Made by a program: the position numbers and the translations under genes. Under the pieces are notes generated by a model, which was not told where the DNA came from, did not search any database, and was given only the letters and a program-made list of their open reading frames with translations. Below, one piece after another: positions 42,695 through 52,100 of a stretch of DNA of 64,000 nt (position 1 is its first letter; each line of letters begins with the position of its first letter). Location: assembly GCF_002434265.1 (NCBI RefSeq), contig NZ_DJJS01000006.1, positions 806,001 to 870,000 on the forward strand, read 5' to 3'. Source of the stretch: Pseudomonas sp. UBA6562. Lineage in GTDB: Bacteria > Pseudomonadota > Gammaproteobacteria > Pseudomonadales > Pseudomonadaceae.

Positions 42695-45600
42695 CTATTA
42701 CCCCAATCCACTTGATCCACCTTCAGTTCAGACACAGGCTTGGTTTGGCCGACCTTATTAGGAGACAAGGTCCCAAACGTAACATCCAAGTTTCGACCCA
42801 ATATTTTGGCTGCTATATATCTGTGATTCCCATCGATAATTATATCGCCATCCATTTTGATTGCCGGAGCAACATCACCATTAAGAAGCCGGTCAACGTA
42901 TCTTTGCACTGCAGGTAATGACACAGCACCTTGCGCACTAATAGCAGTATCACCTTGCAATGCTTTTTGAATAACTTCAGGTGTTACTTCTGAACCCTTT
43001 GATACCAGAGGCGTTCCTGCTGTTTCAATAGCTTTTGCACTATCAGCAGAATCCTGATACATCACCTCAGATGCCGGAAGCTTCTCTTCAGGCCTCGAAT
43101 ACCCACTAGGCGCCTGCTCGGCTATCCCACTCCCACCCGTTGTTCCCAAGCTATCAGGTCTATCCCCGGCAGCATAGCCTCCGCTCGACGAGTTTGTATC
43201 CTGTGCATTGGCAATGGGGTTCGCGAGCTTAGAATTCTCCTTATCCAGCAGGTGCACCGGGAAGGCTGTACCAAACAGGTATTTCCAAATTTCTATGGAA
43301 GTACTGACCTGTTGTGTAGCGGACTGACCCGAGTTAGCAACAGATTGCGCGACCGCGTTCGCTGCCCCTCGCATATTATCTTGAGACTGGGGATTCAATA
43401 GTGCGGCGCTTAACGCAACTGCGGCCACACCGCCTACCGCTAACGCCGGCACGATATTGAATGCCTCTACGGGCGGATTAAGCGTATTCAGCAGATTTAG
43501 AACATGTATAGCTTCATCAGGACGATCAGTACCAAGCTCGGTCACTCGCGCAACAAGCGCCTCACCGCGCGCTCCTAGATTGCCGTGAGAAATTACCGAG
43601 AGAACCTTTCTGACACCTATGGCTCTCTTGTTCTCATCCTTACTTCTTAGCTCCTGTGTTACTTCGGTGAGCGTGACCGCACTCCATGCAGGAGCGGTCC
43701 CTTGACCCGTAGCAACATCTACTGGAAGTCGTGCAGTGATAGCCAGTATGTTGGCCAACTCTTCCGTAGCGTTGCGGCTGTTTTCACCGTAAAGCGCAGC
43801 GTTTTTACGCCATTGATCTGCTGTTCGACCTGGATTGGCTAAGGCCTCTGTAGAGCTTTTTGTAACGTAAATATCAGTCCGATGCTCATCGTCACTCGTG
43901 ACTTCATAAGCCCTACTCACATCCCGGTTCAAACCAGCGGTCGAGTCCTGCCCTGCGTTGTCCGCGCGCACCACTACATCACCCGCACCCACCGTGCCCC
44001 GCACGACCTGCTGGCGATCCTTGTTGTAGTTCCAGCCCTCCACGCTCCAGCCGTTCTGGCCCTGATCGCCCTTGCCTACCTGACTCGGGTCTTGCGTAGT
44101 GTCCTTGCCAATACCGTACGAGCCACCGACATTGAGGTAATACCCGTGCTCCTTGTCCTTACCGGCAATGTCACTGAACCCAAGCGTATCCGTATCCAGC
44201 TTCAATTGACCGGTGTCTGAGGCAATCAGCGCACCGTCGAGTTGGGTGTGGTTCTGCGTACGGATATCCAGCCCATCCTGCGCCGTAATACTGGTCTGCT
44301 TTTCCACCCAGTTCTTGCTGCCGTTGGTTCGCCCGTAGCCGGCCGAACCGCTCAAGCCACTACCTGGTCCCACCACCACCGTCGCGCTGAGGTCGTATTC
44401 CTTGCCCTCGGCCTTGCCGGTATCGGGCAGCGACGTGACGGTCAGATCGCGGCCAACGCGCCCGACGACCTCATTGCCGCGCAACGTAGCACCCGCGATG
44501 TTGCTGTCCCGACCGCTGGTGAAAGCTAGCTGGTTGCCGGCATACAAATAGGCTTCCTGCTGTTGCTGGCCCTCACGCTTCAGATTGCCTTTACCCAAGT
44601 TGACGCTGGCATAAAGACCAACACCCTCCGAGCCCACCGCCAGCCCCACTTCACCCCCGCCACTACGACGGCTACTGGAGCTGGCGCTGTCGTTCTGCGC
44701 CGCCCTGATGTTGAGGTCATTACCCGCCTGAAGATTGATATCCCGCACGGTTTGCACCTGCGTACCGATCAAGTTCAGGTCGTTGCTCGCCTTGAGGTTG
44801 GCATCGCGTCCAGTCTGCAAACTCGTGACCGTCGAAGAGCCCTGGCTTTGATCGCTATCAGCCACCCCACGACTACCGCCCACACCCAACTTGAAGCCAC
44901 CGCTGGTGCCGCCATGAATGCCGCTCCAGCTTTTCTTTTCACTGCTCTCTTCGCCATAACTGCCTTTGGCCGCATCGAGCGTGACGTCACGGCCCTGAAT
45001 ATTGATGTCGCGCCCCGACTGCAACTGCCCGCCGCGGATACGCACATCGTTGTTGGCAGCGATGTTCAAGTCGTTGCCGGCATCCAGCGTCGAGCCGCGA
45101 TTGCTCGTTTGCGACACGACTTGGCGACTGCTTTCCTTGCTGTTGCCGAACTTCGCATCGGCCGTAGGCCCGCTCAGGAACTGCGAAATGCTGTCCACAG
45201 CCCGCAACGTGCTCGAGGCCTTGCTGGTAGCGTCCTCGCCTTTGCCGGCACCGCTGACGGCATCTTTGGTGCTACCGAAGTTATGGTTGATGGTCGCCGT
45301 CAGGCCGTTGCGCGAGCGCTCGCGTTCCCGCTCGGTCACCTGCGATTCGCTGGCGGCGTCGACATTGACGTCGCGACCGGCGGCCAGGTTGATGTCATTG
45401 AAGGCTTGCAGGTCCGAACCGACCTGGTTGATGTCGCGCTTGGCGCCCACGTCCAGATCGCCACCGGCGCTGATCTGGCTAGCGGCACTGGTCTCTTGGG
45501 TCAGGCGGTCCTTGGCTTTGTTGCGCTCGGAGCCGGCGAACAGGGAAACGCCGTTGTCGTCCGAGGAAATGCCGATACCGGACTGCTTCTTGCTTTTCCA

Positions 45601-47265
45601 ATCCTGGCTGGAGTGGGTGTTCTGCGCCGCCAGCACGTTGACGTCGCGCCCGGCTTGCAGGCCGACGTCGCCCGCCGCATCCACACGGCTGCCGACTACG
45701 TTGATGTCCCGCTCGCTGCGCAGGTAGGCATCGCGCATGGCCGTGATCTGGCTGCCCACGGCCGTGCGGCCCTGCGCTTCGTTGCCCGCTTCCTTGGCCG
45801 AGGAGAACGACAGGAAGCCACCGGACAGAGAAAGGCCGGTTTTCTTCTTGTATTTCTCTTGGTGGCTGGAGGCTTCGTTGTTGGCCGACAGCAGGTTGAT
45901 GTCACCGTTTTGATCGACCAAGCCCGCTCTGATATCCGCGTCGTTCTCGGCATTGAGGTTACTGGCCCGCAGGTTTACATCGCGACCGGACGCAATCACC
46001 GCATCATTGCCGGCAGTCAGTTCGCTGCCGACCTGATCGACGTTACGAGTCATCTGGCTCTTGCCGCTCTTCGACAGGCCGAAGGCACCGGATTTGGTGG
46101 TCTTGCTGTAGGTGCCGTGCTGCTCGACGCCAGAATTGACCGAGACGTCGTTTGTGGCGCCCAGGATCAGGTCATTGCCCGCCGACAGCTGGCTGCCGAC
46201 GATGTTGACGTCGCGACCGCCGTTGATGCCGACACTGCCGTCGGCAGCCTTACGGGTGTTGATGGTCAGGTCCTGGCCGGCCTCGATTACCGAGGCGACA
46301 TTGGTGGAATCGTAGGTTTCCTCCTGATGCTTTTTCTTGCGGCCAAACGAGCCGCTGCTCTTCTTGAACAAGTAGTAGGCGTTTTCATCCTGGGCCGAAG
46401 CGATGTTCACGTCTTGCCCAGCGTCGAGCGCCAGGTTCTGCCCGGCGTTGGCGCGGCTGGCGACGACGTTGATGTCGCGGGCGGCGTCGGTGTTCAAATC
46501 ACTGCCGGCGCTGACGTTGGAGGACAGCTGCTTGGCCTGCGTGGTGACGACGTAGCGGTGGCCGCCCTCGAAGGACTCGTGCTTTTGCGTGTTGTCGGTT
46601 TTTGCCAGCAGGCTTACATCGTTACCCGCCTGCAACGCCACATCCCGCCCAGCCTGCAACGTGCCGTAGTTGGTAACGTCCCGACCGGCACTCACCGCCA
46701 GATCCTGCCGAGCACTCACCCCGCTCCCAGCATCCGTCACCGTGCGGTACCCCGCCCCATCGCGCACCTGAATCGCCGTGCGCTCGTTGGTGACGTCACC
46801 GCGCACCGCCGCCAGGCTCACGTTCTCCCCGCGAATCTGCCCCGCCATGGCGTTGCGGATGCTGTCCTGCGCGATCAATTGCAGGTTGTTGCCCGCCTCC
46901 ACCAAGCCACCCTGGTAGATGCTGCCGCCACTGCTCACCCTCAGGTCGCGGCTGGCGCGCAGGGTGCCGACGTTCACCAGATCCCCGCCGCTGATCAGGT
47001 TCAGGTCGCGGCCCTGGATCAGGCTGCTGCCGCGCACGTTGCGGGCGTCCACCTGGGCCAGGTACAGGGTCGGCACCAGTACGGTCTGGCCTTCGACGAC
47101 GCGGTTTTCCATCCACACGATGTCGTGGGTCAGCGCGCCGACCTGTGCGCCGGTCAGGGCTACGCCCAGGCTCAGGTTGAGGGCGTCCTTGCTGGCCAGG
47201 GCGTTGTCCATCAGGTAGCGGTACTGGTCGTAGTCGCTGACCAGGCCATCGGCGAGGAAGCGCTG
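42691..47265 (-). pseudogene. Second, 5'-truncated cdiA with ParB/Srx-like toxin tip
   Basis: The frame covers about 1525 residues from the repeat border at 47265; there is no TPS secretion domain, so it cannot be secreted as it stands. It starts in the equivalent of the main CdiA's FADGLVSDYDQYRYLMDNA region, then FHA-2 repeats (AGRDVN units), then a new C-terminal part. The tip (about last 90 residues) reads VAPAIKMDGDIIIDGNHRYI, the ParB/sulfiredoxin-like active-site motif. The toxin and its immunity overlap by four bases. It is a displaced CT/immunity cassette that can recombine with the main cdiA through the 646-bp repeat. Confidence 0.8.
46620..47265 (-). repeat. 646-bp near-identical direct repeat, copy in the orphan cdiA
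   Basis: The copy corresponds base for base to 52235-52880 in the main cdiA, at a constant offset of 5615 with no gaps that I found, and with few substitutions. Its right end at 47265 is where the orphan copy departs from the main cdiA. Confidence 0.85.
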
Positions 47266-47357
47266 AGCGTTTGGTGCGTTGAGGCATGTAGGCGAAGAGT
47301 TTATAGTCCGCCCGTCGCTCACAGGCGACTCAGGTTTGGCGACCTGACGGTAGAGAG

Positions 47358-47516
47358 ATGCGCAAGCTTGTTGCTTTTTTGCAGCTACGTGTGCGCCTGC
47401 AAAGTCGTTTTATGACGGCTGTGCGTGGGAGACCTTCGGGTCTGCCGGTTTTCTCTACTGCCGGTTCGCCAACCTACGTACAGCTGTCACCCATCCGTTT
47501 GGCGACGTTTGAGTGA
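47358..47516 (+). CDS. Possible small upstream ORF, coupled to the next gene
   Basis: From ATG 47358 (AGAG just before) the frame reads 52 codons rich in Arg, Leu and Gly, with RGRPSGLPVFSTAGSPTY near the middle, and ends TGATG where the next gene starts. The motif recalls short phage-associated Ash-like peptides, but I cannot be sure. It may be a coding leader that sets translation of the next gene. Confidence 0.3.
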   Translation: MRKLVAFLQLRVRLQSRFMTAVRGRPSGLPVFSTAGSPTYVQLSPIRLATFE

Positions 47517-47809
47517 TGGCATTTATCACTCAGGTAGAGAGTCTCAGGATGAATCGATATATTCCGCTTACCGGCCTTGATTCGAATATTCCTGCGCTGT
47601 TGATTGATGCGCAGGCGCCTGTTCATGTTCTTCATGATACTGCTGTATATCGTATTCGTACGGTGACCGAAGCTTTGGAAAGCCTTGCATGCCTCGAAGG
47701 CATAAACGAAGAAATGCGTTCAATAGATTCTTGGGTAAAGCTACTAGCGACTCAATTGAGAGACGGCTGCGACTTGTTGGATGTAGTCAGCAGAAAGCTA
47801 AATCCTTAG
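47516..47809 (+). CDS. Hypothetical small protein between the two cdiA copies
   Basis: Protein of 97 residues from ATG 47516 (overlapping the preceding stop), or 86 residues from ATG 47549. The middle reads APVHVLHDTAVYRIRTVT and the end VKLLATQLRDGCDLLDVVS, a type of small Pseudomonas protein often found in accessory DNA; I cannot name the family. It runs against the cdi genes, and a 10-bp perfect hairpin (47822-47831, 47841-47850) closely follows its stop. Confidence 0.5.
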   Translation: MAFITQVESLRMNRYIPLTGLDSNIPALLIDAQAPVHVLHDTAVYRIRTVTEALESLACLEGINEEMRSIDSWVKLLATQLRDGCDLLDVVSRKLNP

Positions 47810-47821
47810 AGTTAATCTCAG

Positions 47822-47850
47822 AGTGGGCAGTCGGAATATTACTGCCCACT
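47822..47850 (+). terminator. Hairpin after the small gene
   Basis: AGTGGGCAGT and ACTGCCCACT form a perfect 10-bp stem with a nine-base loop 12 bp after the stop codon; there is no long T-run. The AT-rich stretch 47851-48238 that follows holds no gene I can support. Confidence 0.5.
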
Positions 47851-48238
47851 TACCTACGCCAGATTATTAAAGAGCAAATCTTGTCAATCAAATTAAGAAT
47901 TAGAGTATATCATTTACTAGAAATCCGCAAATGGCGCATATATAAAACTAACACCCTGAAAAACAGAATTTCATCGCCAGAAAAAATTTTCCCCGAACTC
48001 AAAAACAATCTAAGAGCATCAAATTTAATTAGTTGGTTTAGAGGGTCGAAAACCCAGTATTTTCTGGATTAAAATTTTCGTCCAATTTTAATATCAATCG
48101 CAATATTTTCGTCAGACATCTAATTCTGTATAAAGATATGTACGATTAGATACAAGTGGGGCACGTTCTGCATTAAGGTTTCGTTCCTACTGAGAAACGG
48201 AAAATCGTGCTTAAAAGGGCTTGTTGAGCAGATGGAAT

Positions 48239-48409
48239 CTAAGTCCACGCAATTGAGTGCAGAAAGGATGTCGGTACTTCTACGCAACTAGCGACTAACC
48301 GTGGGTGGCTGCGCACCAGAAAACCAGTAATTTCGCGCCGGCTAAGGGCTTGGCAATTTCCGGTTTGAATGGCTACGTGTTCTTTGATGCTAGACTCAAT
48401 ATAAGACAT
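48239..48409 (-). pseudogene. IS30-family transposase N-terminal remnant (copy B)
   Basis: A 56-codon frame from ATG 48407-48409: SYIESSIKEHVAIQTGN, QALSRREITGFLVRSHPR, then a tail. The start is that of IS30 transposases (SYIELSIEERATIQ type). About 100 bases match copy A at 42075-42190 in the same orientation. Together the two flank the orphan cdiA cassette. Confidence 0.6.
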
Positions 48410-48470
48410 TGTTACACCTTACCTAAGATGGAGTTGTTGCACGCAGTTTTGGCGACCGCCACTTATCTAT

Positions 48471-48800
48471 TTAATACATGAACTTGGTATTGGCTTTTCT
48501 ACTACTGTCGATAGACAAGATGAATTTTTTCCAATCACCGCCTGTGTGAGCTTTCATCAATTCATGCAACTCATGCACGTAGCCAGATGCGTTATCTTCA
48601 GGATCGTCTAGAAGCTCGCTCAAGAATAGCCCGTCACGAATTAAAGAGCATTTAGATCCTACGGACCAGCCTCCCTTATATCTCTCATATTCGAATTCGC
48701 AACACATCTCTTCGTATGGACCATTCGCAGAATCATGCATAATTTTCATAAGTGCGTTTAAGACCTGTACTTGTTGCTCAAAATTATTACTCGACTCCAT
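48471..48800 (-). CDS. Second immunity-like gene after the main cdi pair
   Basis: Protein of 109 residues with acidic and Trp/Gly features (CCEFEYERYKGGWSVGSK, FLSELLDDPEDNASGYVH, HTGGDWKKFILSIDSS). The pattern resembles YezG/DUF600-type immunity proteins loosely. It lies 58 bp downstream of cdiI on the same strand, with no toxin gene of its own, so it is an orphan immunity gene. AT-rich codon use like its neighbours. Confidence 0.55.
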   Translation of the reverse strand: MESSNNFEQQVQVLNALMKIMHDSANGPYEEMCCEFEYERYKGGWSVGSKCSLIRDGLFLSELLDDPEDNASGYVHELHELMKAHTGGDWKKFILSIDSSRKANTKFMY

Positions 48801-48858
48801 TTATCTAAGCTTCTACCTTATGAAAAAACGACAGTAGTTTTCATCAAAAAGACCAAAT

Positions 48859-49164
48859 TTAGCTTAAGATGTCTTTTAAATCTTTGATAAATCTATCCCC
48901 TTCTTTATCTTGTGACTCTAGACTAACCATCACAGGAAAGTCTTCATACACTAAGCGTAGGAGCCCACCTTTTATAATCACCTCCCACACTCTAGTATCG
49001 ACAGAATCACTTCTACTGATAACACTTCCATAAAATAAATTAACAAATTCTTCAGCATATTTAGGGAAACCTTCCCACCCCACATCAGAATTCAGCTCCG
49101 CATACAACCTCTCGTTCTTCATGCGACCAAGAGAAAATACTTTTTTGTCAATAAATTTTTTCAT
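48859..49164 (-). CDS. cdiI: CdiI, cognate immunity protein of the main CdiA
   Basis: Protein of 101 residues whose ATG overlaps the last base of the cdiA stop, the usual toxin-immunity arrangement. It reads RLYAELNSDVGWEGFPKYAE and GGLLRLVYEDFPVMVSLESQ; the layout recalls DUF3630 proteins as I remember them. It should bind and neutralise the C-terminal toxin of the adjacent CdiA in the cytoplasm. Identification rests on position and size. Confidence 0.75.
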   Translation of the reverse strand: MKKFIDKKVFSLGRMKNERLYAELNSDVGWEGFPKYAEEFVNLFYGSVISRSDSVDTRVWEVIIKGGLLRLVYEDFPVMVSLESQDKEGDRFIKDLKDILS

Positions 49165-52100
49165 TAGAAAAGATCTCCGCCGCCAGCTCGCGTGGAACTC
49201 TCAATTATTTGATCAAAGGTTTTCCCCTTTTTAACCAAATCGTCAAATTCCGGTCCAATCTTATTACCATATCGTTCCAAATTTCTTTTATCGATAATGT
49301 CAAGCATCTCTGGAGGCGTATACTGCCTATATTTTAATTTCAATTCGTTTCTAGCACTATATGCATATTTTGCGACTTCTTCTACGCTGGCACCGCTAGC
49401 TCGCATATTGTCGACAGCACCTTGTAAGTCATAAACATCCTTGACATAGTTTTGCCGCACAGGTGGGAGATACCCAAAATCCCCGTCAGCTTTAGATACA
49501 GCGTTGTCCCAAGCAGGCGTGCCTTTTGTACCTAGCGTAGTATCATGCCGCACCAAACCATCCAAAGCATTTTTAGCCCCGCCCACCTTACCCAGCGCCA
49601 ACAACCGCTCACCAGGAAGTAAGCTAATCCCAAAATTCGTTGCCTGCTCTGCAGTCACCGCTCCCGAAAGCTCATGCCGACCCTGCAGAGCATACGCCTG
49701 GGACAAGCCACCTTTCTCAACGAGCGAATCCCACCCATTCCCAAGGGTAGTCAGTGGATACTGAGCAAAATACCCTACCCCGTTGGCGAACTGCTCAAGG
49801 GCGCCTACCGGATCATTCGCTATTCCCGAAACCGTATTTTGCAACCCGCGCACCGAGGCACTCATGCCCTGTGTCGCGCCTACGGCATTGCCAAGTGACC
49901 AGTCACTCCAGCTGGAATCCACCTTTAACGTACGTTCGTAGAATCGCTTGTAACTGTTACCCAAATCGCCTTGCGCGAAGCCGACGAAATTCTCGGAGTT
50001 GATCGAGGTATCGCTGAAAGCGCCCGGATTATTGAATTCGAAGTCCCTCAGCAATGCTGCCGTTTCTTGCGCTGTGTACTGACGACCCGGTTCGAGACTC
50101 ACACCTTTAGGTGTCTGACGCTCAGCGTAATAGCTGCCTGTAGGTGCCAGGATCTCGCCCAGATAATCAAGCGCCGCCTCATCCGGCACATAACCGTTTT
50201 TGAGCATGACGGCCCGCCAATCGGCGTCGGAGTAATACTGCGCGGCCTGGGCCAGACGCTTCTCAGCTTCAGGTCGGGAGATCTGATTCTCCTGCGCATA
50301 GCGCCCAGATTCTTGCTCGATCTTCTCTACGGTCTCGCGATGCAGCTGCTCGTTATAACGCTCGACATTCCCTGCAACCCAGGCCGAATCGTTCGGATTG
50401 CCATCTACCAGCGAACCGGCCGCAATGCCGATGATCTGCGCCGTGGCGACTCGGAATTGGTCATCGGTCATGAAGCGCGTATCGATGTACTTACCGAGGT
50501 TTTCGCTGGCAACGCCCGTCAGCCCCTCGGCGGCACCTGCCGCCAGGGCGCCTGTTTTGAAGTCGCCGCCTCGGGCTGCGGAAAGCGCGCCGCCGAGCAT
50601 GGCATGAAGGAAGATCTTCTCGGCCGAGCCTGGGCTCAGGTCCAGATAGTCGGCGAAATCGCCCAGCTGTTTGTTACCCATCGCCGCAGCCAGATCGAAG
50701 CCTTGCGACACCAGCGCAGTGCCCAGATTTTCCTTCAGGCTTCCGCCATTGATTGCCGTTGAAACACCACTCTCGATGACCGCATGGGTCCCGCTGCGGG
50801 CCAAGGCATCTTGGGCTTTGTCCCAGCTCAGCCACTGTTCGGAATAGCCAGGGTTCTGCACCGGTCCGGCGGTCGTTACCTGGGCACCGGCTCCTTCGGC
50901 TGGGCTCGCGCCTTGGAACCAGGTGCTGTCCGCATAATTGATCAATCCAGCTGTCAGGGCACCTACCGTCGCGTTCTTCAGGCTGTTGCTGGAGAACGTG
51001 TCTTTCGCGGCGAGGCTGAGGCTGCCTTTGTTGTTGATGAAGCTGACCGCTCCAGTACTGGCCATCGAAGTCAGCGCAGCGGTTGCCATGACGTTGCCGA
51101 GGCCTGCGGAGGCTCCTGTAGCCGCGCTGGCGGCAGCCATGGTGCTGCCAGCCCCCACAGCGCTACCCGCTGAAGCCGCCAAGGCGCTCGCGCCCCCGGC
51201 AGTCACCACAGTGACGATGATGATCACTGCCAGCATGGCAGCCTGGCCCATCCCGGAATTGTCGTACTTGAACGACTCGTGCAGCTCCTTTACCTGGCGC
51301 CAATCCACATCCCCGCGTTGCTCGGCTGCTTTCAACCACGCCAACTGCGGCTCTGCATCGACCATGGCATCGATGGTCTGACTGACCGTCTGCTGATCGA
51401 CCTGCCTGACGTCGATCTTCAGGCCTTGCACTGCCTGGATCACGGTTTGGCCTTGGGCCAACAGTTCGCTCTGACGCAGGGTCTCGTCGGTATTGCCCTT
51501 ACCCCTCATGGAGAACCAGGCGAGGTTGCTTTTACTCTTGGTATGGCTCTCGTCGTGCAGGTCCTTGACGCCCTCGAAGGTAATGGCCCCGCCACTTTGC
51601 AGGTTCAGGTCGTTGCCACTGTTCAGCTTGGCGACCTGATAGAGCTGATCGCCGCCGCTGCGCAGCGTGAGGTTGCCCCCTGTTCTGATTTCTGTACCGA
51701 CTTGAGTGGTCTGGGTCACCTCATCGCGCTGCGCCTTCTTCGCACCCCAATTACCCTTTTCCTTCATGTCATAAAGCGTGTGCGTACTGTCCTGCGCAGC
51801 TACCAGACTCAGCTGGTTGCCACTCACCAGATACGCCTCATTACCCGCGCTGATCTTGCTGGCCACTAACGTGGTATCGCGTCCAGCCTCAGTACGCAGA
51901 TCGCGTCCAGCCGTCAGCGCACTGGCCAGCTGGGTGCTCTGGTCATTGGCTTCGGTGATGCGTTTCTTACCGTCCCTGATCCGCGTTTCGACGTTGTGTA
52001 CTTCGGCTGCCGATGTGACATTGATGTCCTGGCCAGCGCCCAAGCGCAGGTCTTGGCCGGCGTTGGCCTGGCTGGCAAGTACATTGATGTCGCGGCCCGC

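Noticed and set aside
44563..47415. 950-codon open frame antisense to the orphan cdiA
   Set aside because: Same type of shadow: its translation is low complexity, and the opposite strand carries clear FHA-2 repeats.
47689..48072. 127-codon frame on the plus strand after the small CDI-region gene
   Set aside because: It overlaps that gene in another frame and continues through AT-rich DNA with no start signal or recognisable domain.
37224..48240. CRISPR array or tRNA attachment site at the island borders
   Set aside because: No regularly spaced direct repeats of CRISPR size and no tRNA cloverleaf or integrase gene were found; the island grew next to cdiBA rather than at a tRNA gene as far as I can see.
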